DNA from: Cyclobacteriaceae bacterium | Lineage (GTDB): Bacteria; Bacteroidota; Bacteroidia; Cytophagales; Cyclobacteriaceae | NCBI GenBank assembly: GCA_022842845.1 | Contig: JALHOT010000008.1 | Location: 92,310-156,309, forward strand | DNA length: 64,000 nt | Direction: 5' to 3' | Shown: in pieces, positions 34,538-44,498 of the stretch | Layout: the number at the start of each line of letters is the position of its first letter | How positions within the stretch are numbered: the first letter of the stretch is position 1 | Made by a program: the position numbers and the translations under genes | The notes under the pieces: model-generated | What the model was told of the DNA's origin: nothing | Databases searched by the model: none | The model's input: only the letters and a program-made list of their open reading frames with translations

Positions 34538-36583
34538 ATGAGTAGAATAATTTTTGAGCACTCTCCTTTGTATTTATTGCTCTGCCTGCTGTTCGGTATT
34601 GGCCTATCCTATCTTTTATATAAAGGCAAGCATCCATGGACAAATAAAGTTAACAAGCTACTTTTCGCATGTAGATTTGTTCTGATTTTTATTCTGTGCT
34701 TTTTATTGCTCGGCCCTATTGTTAGGCAGATTAAGAATTATTTCATTGAGCCTGTTTTTGTAGTGCTGCAAGATGACAGCCAATCAATACGCGAAGTTAT
34801 GGACTCAACTCAATTGCAGGATGTTGAGAAACGTGTACAAGATTTAAAGCAATCACTCGAAACCAAAGGCTACCAAGTAGCGCTTCGAAAACTAGCCGAT
34901 GCGAAAGGTGCTTCTGATTTTACCAGTGCTTTCCGAAAGATTGGCGCTGACTATGAAGGCCAAAAGCTGGAAGGAGTCGTATTCATTTCAGATGGTATTT
35001 ACAATGCAGGACTTTCTCCACTCTATACTACTTTTAATTTCCCCATTCACAGCGTGGGTATTGGCGATACAAGTGAAAGACTTGATTTTAGCGTAAAGAA
35101 TATCACGTATAATAAAATTGCCTATCAGGGCAATCGTTTTCCGATACGAGTCGATATAAAAGCACCAGGGTTTTTAACTAAAAACGTTGAGGTGTCCCTA
35201 TTCAATCGGGGGAAGTTGATCGAAAAGCAATCTGTGCGCATAGCGAATGAAGCGCAAACGCAAATTCAGTTTTTACCATTAGCAGAGGAGCAAGGCTTAC
35301 AGCGATATGAAATTGTCATTGCTCCACAAAAAGAAGAGTGGAATGTATCCAATAATCGAAGTGCTGTTTTTCTGGAAGTGGTATCTGGCAAAAAGAAGAT
35401 TTTAGCTGTGGCTGCTGCTCCCCACCCTGATATTAAAGCCTTGCGATCCGTTATTGAGCAGAATGCCAATTACGATTTTAATTTATATATACCCGGGGTA
35501 GGTCAGAATGATGCAAGCGCTCTCATCAGTGAAGCAGATTTAATCCTGCTTTTTCAAGTGCCCGATGCCAGGGGAAGAACTAAGAGTTTGCTTCAACGCA
35601 TATTAAGCAGCAAAGCTTCTCTGTTTTTTATTTTAGGAGAACAAAGTGATTGGCAGGAATTAAGTAAGCAAGGTTTACTGGCGCTGGAATCAATGCCGCG
35701 ACAATATGACGATGTTACGCCATCATTTAACACTGCTTTTTCAACTTTTACCTTTGATGAAAGGACCACTACAGTTTTTCAGAGCTTTCCACCAGCTTCG
35801 GTCCCATTTGTAAAAATTCAGATACCAGTTTCCGCCACACCGCTCTTATTTCAAAGAGTGGGTAGTGTAAGCACCGATAAGCCGCTTCTTTTCGTGGAAG
35901 CACAAGATGATCGAAAGGTTGCCTTTATGGTAGGGGAAGGCTTGTGGAGATGGCGTTTGCACGAATTTAACCGCAACGAAAACACTGAAGCTTTCGATGA
36001 CATCTTCTCCAAGCTTATTCAATATTTGGCCACTACGGACGATAGAAGAAAATTCAAAAGCTACCCTGTAAAGCAAGAGTTTTTGGATACCGAAACGGTA
36101 CAGTTCGAGTCGCAAGTATATAACGACATCTACGAGCCTGTTTTTGGGAAAAGCATAGAGATAGAATTGATAAATGAGGCTGGCCTTCGTACATCCTATC
36201 GTTACACGACCAGCGAGGCCAACAGCCGTTATACGATCGGTAATTTGTCAGAAGGTGTTTATCGCTACAAGGCCAGTACAGGGGCAAAAGAAAATGAAGA
36301 AGTACGCGGTGAGTTTTTGGTGACTCGCCAGCAGGCTGAGCTGCAGAATCTTACCGCTGATTTTAGTCTGCTGCGCAAATTATCGAATCAAACAGGTGGT
36401 AATTTTGTTATCGTTTCTGGTTTTGATGGTTTGAAGCAAAAGTTGCTTGAGAAGGAGGCTGTGGCTAAAATTCAGACTGAAGAGAAATTTGATTCATTGA
36501 TTAACCTAAAGTGGATATTTTTGCTGTTGTTATTGTTAATCAGCATTGAATGGTTTTTGCGTAAGTATTTGGGGTCGTATTGA
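34538..36583 (+). CDS. VWA-like membrane protein
   Basis: A 681-residue membrane protein. Two N-terminal helices (about 10-27 and 45-65) precede a region related to von Willebrand A domains: VFVVLQDDSQSIREV has a degenerate MIDAS-like DxSxS (DDSQS), followed by VFISDGIYNAG. The middle is beta-rich (Ig-like NITYNKIAYQGNRFPIRVDIKAPGF). A C-terminal helix (about 657-677) ends in a short basic tail. This architecture is common to uncharacterised Bacteroidota proteins annotated VWA domain or glutamine-amidotransferase-like. It resembles BatA-type proteins in outline and may belong to the same functional world as batD at 2.9 kb, but that is inference. Single gene, no clear operon. Confidence 0.75.
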   Translation: MSRIIFEHSPLYLLLCLLFGIGLSYLLYKGKHPWTNKVNKLLFACRFVLIFILCFLLLGPIVRQIKNYFIEPVFVVLQDDSQSIREVMDSTQLQDVEKRVQDLKQSLETKGYQVALRKLADAKGASDFTSAFRKIGADYEGQKLEGVVFISDGIYNAGLSPLYTTFNFPIHSVGIGDTSERLDFSVKNITYNKIAYQGNRFPIRVDIKAPGFLTKNVEVSLFNRGKLIEKQSVRIANEAQTQIQFLPLAEEQGLQRYEIVIAPQKEEWNVSNNRSAVFLEVVSGKKKILAVAAAPHPDIKALRSVIEQNANYDFNLYIPGVGQNDASALISEADLILLFQVPDARGRTKSLLQRILSSKASLFFILGEQSDWQELSKQGLLALESMPRQYDDVTPSFNTAFSTFTFDERTTTVFQSFPPASVPFVKIQIPVSATPLLFQRVGSVSTDKPLLFVEAQDDRKVAFMVGEGLWRWRLHEFNRNENTEAFDDIFSKLIQYLATTDDRRKFKSYPVKQEFLDTETVQFESQVYNDIYEPVFGKSIEIELINEAGLRTSYRYTTSEANSRYTIGNLSEGVYRYKASTGAKENEEVRGEFLVTRQQAELQNLTADFSLLRKLSNQTGGNFVIVSGFDGLKQKLLEKEAVAKIQTEEKFDSLINLKWIFLLLLLLISIEWFLRKYLGSY

Positions 36584-36687
36584 TGTTGCCCACAAACTGA
36601 AGGGGACTCAGATTTTCACATAATTTTTACTATTGCTCAAAACAATAGAAGCTTGATTGTTGTATTCTTCTTTTAACACTACTCTTC

Positions 36688-39537
36688 ATGGCTAAAGCCA
36701 ACGCTATATCTAAGCCTATTGATGCCACCGGTTACGAAAACATAGAAGTAATTGGAGCTCGTGAGCACAATCTAAAAAACATATCAGTTTCTTTTCCCAG
36801 AAACAAGTTGGTGGTCATTACTGGTATTAGTGGCAGTGGTAAGTCATCGCTGGCTTTTGATACCATTTATGCCGAAGGACAGCGCAGATACATGGAGAGT
36901 TTTTCGGCCTATGCCAGAAGCTTTCTGGGCAATCTGGAAAGGCCCGATGTCGATAAGATCAATGGCCTTAGTCCGGTTATTTCAATAGAACAGAAAACAA
37001 CTTCTCGAAATCCACGATCAACCGTTGGCACCGTTACAGAAATTTATGATTTTATGCGCCTACTCTATGCACGGGCAGGTGAGGCATACTCGTATTTATC
37101 GGGTGCAAAAATGGTGCGCCAATCAGAAGATCAGATCATCGATGCTATTCTTCACAATTTTAAGGGAAAGAAATTAACACTCTTGGCTCCAATTGTAAAA
37201 GGTCGCAAGGGGCATTACCGCGAATTATTTGTTCAAATCCGTAAACAGGGCTATACAAAAGTTCGTGTTGATGGAGAGGTGCAGGATATCGTGGCCAAGA
37301 TGCAGGTAGATCGTTTTAAAATCCACGATATAGAAGTGGTGATTGATCGAATTGTAGCAGACGCCAAGGATAGAGTACGCATCGCACAGTCTGTCAATAA
37401 GTCATTAAAAGAAGGCAAAGGCGTCATGATGCTTTTGGAGGAAAATGGAAAGCTGCACCATTTTTCAAAATTCTTAATGGACCCTGCTACTGGTTTATCT
37501 TACGATGAACCTGCTCCTAATACTTTTTCTTTCAACTCACCGTATGGGGCATGCCCAACTTGTAATGGCTTAGGACAGATAGAGGAGATTACCGAAGAGT
37601 CAGTTATTCCAGATAAATCTTTAAGCATTAGCAGAGGCGGCATCTTGCCCCTGGGCGAATACCGCGACATATGGATTTTTAAAAAGATAGAAGCCATCCT
37701 AAAGCGCTATAAGCTCACGTTAACAACACCTTTGAGTAAAGTTCCTAAGGAAGCCATCAAAACGTTATTATATGGCGATGATGAACCTGTGGCAGTAGCT
37801 TCTGTGAAATATCCGGGCACGGAATGGAACACTAAGTTTGAGGGCATCATTAATTTTCTGGAAAAGCAAAAAGAGGAAGGCTCTGAGAGTATACGCAAAT
37901 GGCTGGAAGATTTTATGATTGTACGCACCTGTCCGGAATGTGAAGGAGCACGACTCAAAAAGGAATCCTTGCACTTTAAGATCGCGGACAAAAACATTTC
38001 GGAACTTTCGCACTTGGACATCACTCAGTTAGCAAAATGGTTTGATAAGCTCGAAGAAAGACTTAGCGATAAGCAAAATGTAATTGCTACCGAAGTACTC
38101 AAAGAAATTCGAAAGCGCATTGGCTTTCTGTTAGACGTGGGCCTCGACTACCTTAGCCTGGACAGACCTCTGAAAACACTGAGCGGTGGTGAAGCACAAC
38201 GCATCCGTCTCGCTACGCAGATAGGCACACAGTTAGTGGGTGTATTATATATTTTAGATGAACCCAGCATCGGTTTGCACGCACGCGATAATGTTAAATT
38301 AATCAAAGCATTAAAAGATCTGCGCGATTTGGGGAACTCTGTGGTGGTAGTAGAACACGACAAGGATATGATGCTTGAGTGTGATTACATTATTGATATC
38401 GGTCCGGGTGCTGGTCGCCACGGTGGGCAGGTGGTCTCTGAAGGTGATCCAAAATCATTTTTGAAAAATAACAGCACTACTGCCAGGTATCTTTCGGGTA
38501 AGCTTGGTATTAATGTTAAAAAGGAGAAGCGAAAGGGTTCCGGTAAGCAATTAATCATTACCGGAGCGAGTGGTAATAATTTAAAGAATGTAGACTTGCG
38601 TGTGCCACTGGGCACTTTCACTTGTATTACCGGAGTATCAGGCAGCGGCAAGTCAACACTCATTCACGAAACACTCTTCCCTATTTTAAATAAGCACTTC
38701 TATCATTCCAGAACAGAGCCCATGCCATATAAGAAAGTTGACGGCTTGGATGAACTGGATAAAGTGATAGAAGTCGACCAGTCACCTATTGGTCGTACAC
38801 CCAGGTCCAACCCCGCTACTTATACGGGTGTTTTTTCTGACATTCGCGATCTATTTTCGCAGCTACCCGAAGCAAAAATTCGCGGTTATAAGCCTGGCCG
38901 CTTTTCATTCAACGTAAAGGGTGGCCGTTGCGAAACCTGCGAAGGCGCTGGCTTGCGCTTGATTGAAATGGAATTTCTGCCCGATGTTTATGTGCATTGC
39001 GAAACTTGTAAAGGTAAACGCTACAACCGTGAGACCTTGGAAGTGCGATTCAAAGGCAAGTCTATTTCTGATGTGCTGGACATGACGGTAGAAGAAGCGG
39101 TTACTTTTTTTGAGAACCAGCCTAAGATTTTGAGAAAGATTGAAACATTGAATGAAGTAGGTTTAGGCTACATATCCCTGGGCCAGCATGCCACCACACT
39201 TTCGGGTGGCGAAGCACAGCGCGTTAAACTGGCTACAGAATTATCAAAGCGCGATACAGGAAAAACGTTTTATATCTTAGATGAACCTACCACCGGTTTG
39301 CATTTTCAGGATATATCCCATCTGTTAGATGTGCTTCAGAAATTGGTAGATAAAGGCAATACCGTTTTGGTGATAGAACATAATATGGATGTCATCAAAT
39401 CTTCAGATTATATTGTTGATCTTGGCCCTGAGGGAGGAGGAAAGGGAGGTCAAATTATTGCGCATGGAACACCCGAGCAAGTGGCAAAGAGTACAACTAG
39501 TTATACCGGAAAGTTTTTAAAAGCAGAACTTGCATAA
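36688..39537 (+). CDS. uvrA: Excinuclease ABC subunit A
   Basis: DNA damage recognition subunit of nucleotide excision repair; works with UvrB (not in this window) and UvrC (54 kb). It has two ABC ATPase modules. The first has Walker A GISGSGKSS (residues 46-54) and signature LSGGEAQRIRLATQIG. The second has GVSGSGKST (near 649) and LSGGEAQRVKLATELS. Zinc-binding Cys pairs are visible in CPTCNGLG, CPECEGAR, CETCEGAG and CETCKGKR. Length of 949 residues is normal. The start follows the first in-frame ATG. Confidence 0.98.
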   Translation: MAKANAISKPIDATGYENIEVIGAREHNLKNISVSFPRNKLVVITGISGSGKSSLAFDTIYAEGQRRYMESFSAYARSFLGNLERPDVDKINGLSPVISIEQKTTSRNPRSTVGTVTEIYDFMRLLYARAGEAYSYLSGAKMVRQSEDQIIDAILHNFKGKKLTLLAPIVKGRKGHYRELFVQIRKQGYTKVRVDGEVQDIVAKMQVDRFKIHDIEVVIDRIVADAKDRVRIAQSVNKSLKEGKGVMMLLEENGKLHHFSKFLMDPATGLSYDEPAPNTFSFNSPYGACPTCNGLGQIEEITEESVIPDKSLSISRGGILPLGEYRDIWIFKKIEAILKRYKLTLTTPLSKVPKEAIKTLLYGDDEPVAVASVKYPGTEWNTKFEGIINFLEKQKEEGSESIRKWLEDFMIVRTCPECEGARLKKESLHFKIADKNISELSHLDITQLAKWFDKLEERLSDKQNVIATEVLKEIRKRIGFLLDVGLDYLSLDRPLKTLSGGEAQRIRLATQIGTQLVGVLYILDEPSIGLHARDNVKLIKALKDLRDLGNSVVVVEHDKDMMLECDYIIDIGPGAGRHGGQVVSEGDPKSFLKNNSTTARYLSGKLGINVKKEKRKGSGKQLIITGASGNNLKNVDLRVPLGTFTCITGVSGSGKSTLIHETLFPILNKHFYHSRTEPMPYKKVDGLDELDKVIEVDQSPIGRTPRSNPATYTGVFSDIRDLFSQLPEAKIRGYKPGRFSFNVKGGRCETCEGAGLRLIEMEFLPDVYVHCETCKGKRYNRETLEVRFKGKSISDVLDMTVEEAVTFFENQPKILRKIETLNEVGLGYISLGQHATTLSGGEAQRVKLATELSKRDTGKTFYILDEPTTGLHFQDISHLLDVLQKLVDKGNTVLVIEHNMDVIKSSDYIVDLGPEGGGKGGQIIAHGTPEQVAKSTTSYTGKFLKAELA

Positions 39538-39589
39538 CGCCCTGCTTTACCATGAAAACATCACCATAGACAATTAGCATTTTTCTATT

Positions 39590-41989
39590 ATGAAAATTTT
39601 TAAACGAATCTTACTGGGCCTGGCAGCACTCATACTACTACTCGCCATTGGATTATTCATCTATTTACAAACAGCCAAACCTACATTAAATGGTGAATTG
39701 ACTTTAGATGGACTTAAGGAGCCGGTAGAGGTTTTGTATGATGACTATGGTGTACCACACATCTACGCTAATAATGAGCTTGATGCCTATTTTGCCTTAG
39801 GTTACGTGCATGCCCAAGACAGACTCTTTCAAATGGAAATGCTACGCAGGGCAGCTGCTGGCCGCCTCTCTGAAGTACTCGGCCCGGATTTGTTAAAAGT
39901 AGATAAGTTATTTCGTACTCTTGGCATTAACGAGTTTGCCAAAAAAAATGCAGCACTTTATCTGAGTAGTGATACAAGTGCTTATCAAAAGGCAACACTG
40001 GCTTATCAGCAGGGCATTAACGAATTTATAAAAACAGGGCCCACCCCAATCGAATTCACGATCATGGGTATACCAAAATCAAATTTTACCTCCGAAGATA
40101 TTTACCTGGCGGTTGGATTCATGTCTTTTGGTTTTGCCGAAGCCTTGCAGGTAGATCCGGTTTTGGAGAAAATTAAGAACGAATTAGGCGTGGCCTATTT
40201 GCAAGATCTGGCAGTGCAGACACCGAAAGATGCAACTTTAATAAAAAATTTTAAGGGAGATGTAAAAGCGGCTGCGATGGACTCATTGATAGCATCCGTG
40301 AATGAAGCGCTGCAATACTTGCCAGTGCCGCGATTGCAGGGCAGCAATGGCTGGGTAGTATCGGGCTCGCGCACGGCTTCGGGGGCCCCTATCTTATCCA
40401 ACGATACCCATATTGGCTTTGGACAGCCTGCAGTATGGTATGAAGCACATATGGAATATCCTGGGTTTCGTTTTTACGGACATCATCTGGCAGGTATACC
40501 CTTTGGCTTATTGGGTAACAACGATCGTATTGGCTGGGGGCTAACCATGTTTGAAAATGATGACATGGATTTTTTCAGAGAACAAGTAAATCCAGAAAAT
40601 CCTAACGAGGTTAAGTTTAAAGACCAATGGGAATCGCTAAAACTAAGAGATGAAGTGATTAAGGTAAAAGGCAAAGAAGACGTAGTATTAAAGATAAAGT
40701 CATCAAGGCATGGCCCGATAGTCAACGAAGGAATAGACAACATTGATTCCACCGCGGTACCAATTGCTATGTGGTGGTTATTAAATGAAGAACCTAACCA
40801 GGCTTTGCAAGCTGCGTACAACCTTAATCATGCCAACGATTTTGCAGCTGCCCGGGCAGCAGTAGCCTTGTTTTCTTCGCCAGGCTTAAATGTGATGTAT
40901 GGCGATGTGGATGGAAACATAGCCTGGTGGGCAGCCGCTAAATTGCCAATTCGCCCTGCACATGTTGTGTCAAAATTATTTTTAAACGGCAGCAGCGGTG
41001 ATGACGAGTATCTGGGTTTTTATTCTTTCGATAAAAATCCACAGGCGATTAATCCACCCTGGGGTTATGTATATACCTCGAACAACCAACCTGATACAGT
41101 AGAGGGCATTTTATATCCAGGTTATTATTATCCCAGGGCCAGAGCAGGTAGGGTAAATACTTTACTAAGCGAAGAAAAAAGATGGACAGTAGACGACATG
41201 AAGCAAGTCAATCTTGATGTTGTAGGACAACCGCAGCGTGAACTGGCGAAAAGCATGTCGAGTATTTTAAAATCATTATCCTCAGCAGAGGCTACTCTAT
41301 TGGCTAAACATCTGGATAATTGGGATGGCGATCACCAGCAGGAAGCAGTTGCGCCAGTTGTATATTATAATCTATTGTCGCAGGTTATTTTCTTGGCCAT
41401 GCAAGATGAGTTAGGGGCAACTGCATTCAAAACATTAATGGAGACTTCTGTACCTAAGAACTCCTATGATAAACTGATTGACAATGAAAATTCTCCTTGG
41501 TGGGATAATCTCCAGACAAAAGAAGACGTGGAGACCAGACAGGAAATATTTGAATTAGCAGCACTGAATACCATGAAGGTAATCAAGGCAACGCTGGGTG
41601 ATGATGAGTCCTTATGGCAGTGGGGAAATGTACATACACTTACTCATGCCCATCCGCTGGGCAGTGTAAAACCATTGGATAAAATTTTTAATGTAGGGCC
41701 CTTTGCAGTAGCTGGAGGACAAGAAGTAGTAAACAATTTAACCTTCTCACTTGATACCACTGGCTACTTCCCTGTTACGGTAGGTCCAGCCTTAAGAAAG
41801 ATCACTGATTTTTCATCCATTGAAAATGGACTAACGGTGTCACCAACAGGGCAATCAGGTAATGTGATGAGTCCACATTATGATGATCAGGCTAAAATGT
41901 TTGCAGAGGGGCATTTCAGACCTATGTTAATGAAACGAGCTGATATTGAGGCGAAGAGTAATAACAGATTGCTGTTGCAACCGAGGTGA
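39590..41989 (+). CDS. Penicillin acylase family (N-terminal nucleophile) hydrolase
   Basis: Ntn-hydrolase of the penicillin acylase family, 799 residues. An N-terminal signal anchor (about 6-26) targets it to the envelope. The pro-enzyme layout is clear: an alpha-chain with DDYGVPHIYANNELDAYFALGYVHAQDRLFQMEM, then the autocleavage site LQGSNGWVVSGSRTASGAPILSNDTH with the presumed catalytic Ser252. A long beta-chain follows, including NDDMDFF and the C-terminal SGNVMSPHYDDQ. Members hydrolyse amides such as beta-lactam side chains or acyl-homoserine lactones; the physiological substrate here is not known. A small membrane protein gene follows 27 bp later. Confidence 0.93.
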   Translation: MKIFKRILLGLAALILLLAIGLFIYLQTAKPTLNGELTLDGLKEPVEVLYDDYGVPHIYANNELDAYFALGYVHAQDRLFQMEMLRRAAAGRLSEVLGPDLLKVDKLFRTLGINEFAKKNAALYLSSDTSAYQKATLAYQQGINEFIKTGPTPIEFTIMGIPKSNFTSEDIYLAVGFMSFGFAEALQVDPVLEKIKNELGVAYLQDLAVQTPKDATLIKNFKGDVKAAAMDSLIASVNEALQYLPVPRLQGSNGWVVSGSRTASGAPILSNDTHIGFGQPAVWYEAHMEYPGFRFYGHHLAGIPFGLLGNNDRIGWGLTMFENDDMDFFREQVNPENPNEVKFKDQWESLKLRDEVIKVKGKEDVVLKIKSSRHGPIVNEGIDNIDSTAVPIAMWWLLNEEPNQALQAAYNLNHANDFAAARAAVALFSSPGLNVMYGDVDGNIAWWAAAKLPIRPAHVVSKLFLNGSSGDDEYLGFYSFDKNPQAINPPWGYVYTSNNQPDTVEGILYPGYYYPRARAGRVNTLLSEEKRWTVDDMKQVNLDVVGQPQRELAKSMSSILKSLSSAEATLLAKHLDNWDGDHQQEAVAPVVYYNLLSQVIFLAMQDELGATAFKTLMETSVPKNSYDKLIDNENSPWWDNLQTKEDVETRQEIFELAALNTMKVIKATLGDDESLWQWGNVHTLTHAHPLGSVKPLDKIFNVGPFAVAGGQEVVNNLTFSLDTTGYFPVTVGPALRKITDFSSIENGLTVSPTGQSGNVMSPHYDDQAKMFAEGHFRPMLMKRADIEAKSNNRLLLQPR

Positions 41990-42016
41990 AATCACTTTAA
42001 CAGCTAACTTTGTAGT

Positions 42017-42265
42017 ATGAATGCACAACAACGTCAATATCTTTTCGGAGCCATTTTCCTGGCATTTGGTGGTTACCAATTGTATCGTAATCAGTTACTG
42101 GAGGCAACATTGTATAGCCTGGCCGGCCTTTCATTTATTTTTAATCAACTGGCCAGCGAGCCTAAACTGGCAGCACATAAAAAATCGATTGTTATTACTA
42201 CCTGGGTTCTGATCATTGCAACGGGTCTTACTTTCTTTTACGTGCTGCAATTCAATTATTTTTGA
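42017..42265 (+). CDS. Small two- or three-helix membrane protein
   Basis: An 82-residue product with hydrophobic stretches at about 9-20, 27-43 and 58-78, separated by short polar turns (RNQLLEA, SEPKLAAHKK). No family is recognised. It reads MNAQQRQYLFGAIFLAFGGYQLYRN, consistent with a small integral membrane protein. It lies 27 bp after the acylase gene and 62 bp before the LytS-type kinase. The frame is supported by the hydrophobic pattern rather than homology. Confidence 0.6.
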   Translation: MNAQQRQYLFGAIFLAFGGYQLYRNQLLEATLYSLAGLSFIFNQLASEPKLAAHKKSIVITTWVLIIATGLTFFYVLQFNYF

Positions 42266-42327
42266 GAAAGGCCAGTGGTATAAGCTTAATAGGATACTGC
42301 CTGCTTTAGTAACGTTGTTTTTATTGT

Positions 42328-43395
42328 ATGGTAAACAAGCAAAGACTATACTGGAGCTTACAGATTGGTGGATGGATAGTATACGCCATTTTACAAATTG
42401 TATTCTACACAATTTTTTCGGGCGCCATCAACAGCAGGCGTATTGTATTTTTTTTGCTGGAAGCACTTATCTGCTTAGCGCTTACCCACGCACTACGCTA
42501 TTTAATCGTTAAGCGTTTTACATGGATGAGCCTTCCTTTACAAAGGCTTATTCCGCGTGTTTTGATAACTGTACTGGGATTGGCTTTTTCTGCGTACTTT
42601 CTGCAACAGTTAGCCACCATCATTTCCGGAAGGGTATTCAATCCGAATTTGGCTTTTGAGTGGAGTCAGATTATTTATGGGTGGTCTTTCTTTTCAATTC
42701 TGTTTTTCTTGTGGGCGGTTTTCTACTTTGCCTACTACTTCGTAGAACAATACAATAAGTCGCTGAAGTATGAAACCTCTCGAATTGAGATTGAGTTGAA
42801 TAATTTGAAATCGCAACTCAACCCTCATTTTATCTTTAATGCCTTGAATAGCATCAGGGCACTGGTAGATGAAAATCCTAAGAAGTCAAAGCAAGCCATT
42901 AATCATCTGTCAAATATTTTAAGAAACTCACTGGCAGTCGATCGTATAGGGCTTACCAAGTTTGATGACGAGTTAAAAATTGTAAAAGATTATTTAAGCC
43001 TGGAGACGATACGATTTGAAGAACGTTTGAAAACCGAATTCGATATTCATCCAGATTCTAACGATTTTTTGGTACCCCCGTTAATGATCCAAACACTGGT
43101 AGAAAATGGTATCAAACACGGCATCTCCAAATTAACAGAAGGTGGACTGGTTGCGGTAAAAACACTTGTTGAGAATAATAAACTGCATGTACAAATTCGA
43201 AATAGTGGTCAGTATCATGCTTATCATGTTAATGGCATTAAAAGAAAAGGTGGCTTAGGCCTTAAAAATACCGCTCAACGCCTTAAATTGCTCTATGGTG
43301 AAAATGCATCTTTCAAAATAGAGAACGAAAGCAATACTTTTGTACTAACTGAAATTATAATCCCGCATTCGCATGAGAGCCCTAATCGTAGATGA
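42328..43395 (+). CDS. LytS/YehU-type sensor histidine kinase
   Basis: Membrane sensor kinase of the His_kinase (LytS/AlgZ) type, 355 residues. Four N-terminal membrane helices (about 10-30, 37-62, 75-97 and 117-138) are followed by the H-box LNPHFIFNALNSIRAL (phospho-acceptor His167) and an atypical HATPase domain with LVENGIKHGISKL and GGLGLKNTAQRLKLLYG. No extracellular sensor domain is seen, so the signal is likely sensed in or at the membrane. It overlaps the LytTR regulator gene by 23 bp. Confidence 0.94.
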   Translation: MVNKQRLYWSLQIGGWIVYAILQIVFYTIFSGAINSRRIVFFLLEALICLALTHALRYLIVKRFTWMSLPLQRLIPRVLITVLGLAFSAYFLQQLATIISGRVFNPNLAFEWSQIIYGWSFFSILFFLWAVFYFAYYFVEQYNKSLKYETSRIEIELNNLKSQLNPHFIFNALNSIRALVDENPKKSKQAINHLSNILRNSLAVDRIGLTKFDDELKIVKDYLSLETIRFEERLKTEFDIHPDSNDFLVPPLMIQTLVENGIKHGISKLTEGGLVAVKTLVENNKLHVQIRNSGQYHAYHVNGIKRKGGLGLKNTAQRLKLLYGENASFKIENESNTFVLTEIIIPHSHESPNRR

Positions 43396-44095
43396 TGAAC
43401 GCCTGGCCCGTAAGGAGTTGATGAAATTGTTGGAGGATCACTCTGCTATTGAGGTAGTGGGAGAGGCGCAAAATGCTGACGAGGCATTTGAAATGATTGA
43501 GACGCTCAATCCGGATCTACTATTCCTGGATATTCAAATGCCTGGCAAAACAGGTTTTCAATTATTGGAGATGCTCGATTCGGTACCTCTTGTCGTGTTT
43601 ACTACTGCTTACGATGAATATGCGCTCAAAGCTTTCGATGTAAGTGCTTTAGATTATCTGCTGAAGCCGATTCAGCCTGAACGTCTTTCAGAAACAATTC
43701 AGAAAATCCTTCAGAAAGAGAAGGAAAAGAAAGAGCAGATTGAAAACGGTGAAAAGAAACTGGGCCTTAACGATCAGGTTTTTGTGAAGGATGGAGACCG
43801 TTGTTGGTTTGTCAGTCTATCCAATGTTCGCATGTTTGAGTCAGACGGCAACTACATCAAAGTTTATTTTGATAATAACAAACCGATGATTCACAAATCA
43901 TTGAATGCCTTGGATGAAAAGTTAGATGAGCGCGCTTTTTTCAGAGCAAGTCGTAAGCATATTGTTAACCTAAGCTGGGTAGAAGGTATAGAGCCTTGGT
44001 TTAATGGTGGCTTAATGGTGCGATTAAGAGGCGGGGATAAGGTGGAGGTGAGCCGCAGACAAGCCGCTAAGTTTAAGGACATGATGTCCTTGTAG
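43373..44095 (+). CDS. LytTR-type response regulator
   Basis: DNA-binding response regulator of the AlgR/LytR family, 240 residues. The receiver domain has DDE (7-9), the phospho-acceptor Asp53 in FLDIQMPG, TTAYDEYALKAFDVSALDYLLKP, and a coiled linker. The C-terminal LytTR domain (about 138-238) has FVKDGDRCWFVSLSNVRMFESDGNYIKVY and FFRASRKHIVNLSWVEGI. It overlaps the kinase gene by 23 bp, so the two are translated as a pair. Target genes are unknown. Confidence 0.95.
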   Translation: MRALIVDDERLARKELMKLLEDHSAIEVVGEAQNADEAFEMIETLNPDLLFLDIQMPGKTGFQLLEMLDSVPLVVFTTAYDEYALKAFDVSALDYLLKPIQPERLSETIQKILQKEKEKKEQIENGEKKLGLNDQVFVKDGDRCWFVSLSNVRMFESDGNYIKVYFDNNKPMIHKSLNALDEKLDERAFFRASRKHIVNLSWVEGIEPWFNGGLMVRLRGGDKVEVSRRQAAKFKDMMSL

Positions 44096-44099
44096 CATC

Positions 44100-44471
44100 T
44101 TACTTTAATACAAGATCAACCAGTTCTTTCTGCACATTCCAGTCTTTAGCGAGTTTTAGCATCGCGGTAGCTTCCATTTCTGTTACATAACCCTTTAGGT
44201 TATTGGCTTGCCATACCATGTTGATAAGTTCGACTCTTTTATCTTTAGTGTAATCTCCGATAAGCAGGTTTAAATAATCGCGGGCGCGGTCAAAAGCCGT
44301 GATGTAATCTTCAGCAATGAAATCAAGTGCCCATTTGTACTCATCTGGTGCCTGCAGATTTTCCGCTGTCTTATCTAAATCTTGTTTTTCTGCCTCATCA
44401 AGACCGTGATAATGAAAAATTACTGCCTTGAGTAACAGGTACACACGTTTCTCTTCTGATGACTTTTCCAT
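44100..44471 (-). CDS. Helical hypothetical protein downstream of cyclase gene
   Basis: A 123-residue soluble, mostly helical protein with no recognised family. Sequence features include EKRVYLLLKAVIFHYHGLDEAEKQDLD, a central FIAEDYITAFDRARDYLN and the C-terminal VTEMEATAMLKLAKDWNVQKELVDLV, which has a vague TerB-like helical look (weak). There is no signal peptide or membrane segment. It lies 27 bp downstream of the cyclase gene in the same direction, giving a likely hemW-cyclase-orf123 transcript, and converges with the LytTR regulator (4-bp gap). Confidence 0.72.
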   Translation of the reverse strand: MEKSSEEKRVYLLLKAVIFHYHGLDEAEKQDLDKTAENLQAPDEYKWALDFIAEDYITAFDRARDYLNLLIGDYTKDKRVELINMVWQANNLKGYVTEMEATAMLKLAKDWNVQKELVDLVLK

Positions 44472-44498
44472 AGTTTACTTAGCCGAAGTAAGTATTTC

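Noticed and set aside
42005..42012. TAACTTTG matching the promoter consensus before the small membrane protein
   Set aside because: It ends 4 bp before the ATG, so transcription would start inside the coding region; no supporting -33 element.
44096..44125. Short ATCTT/AAGAT inverted repeat between the LytTR gene and the opposing hypothetical gene
   Set aside because: Only 5 bp of stem with a 10-nt loop and no T-tract; too weak to call a terminator.
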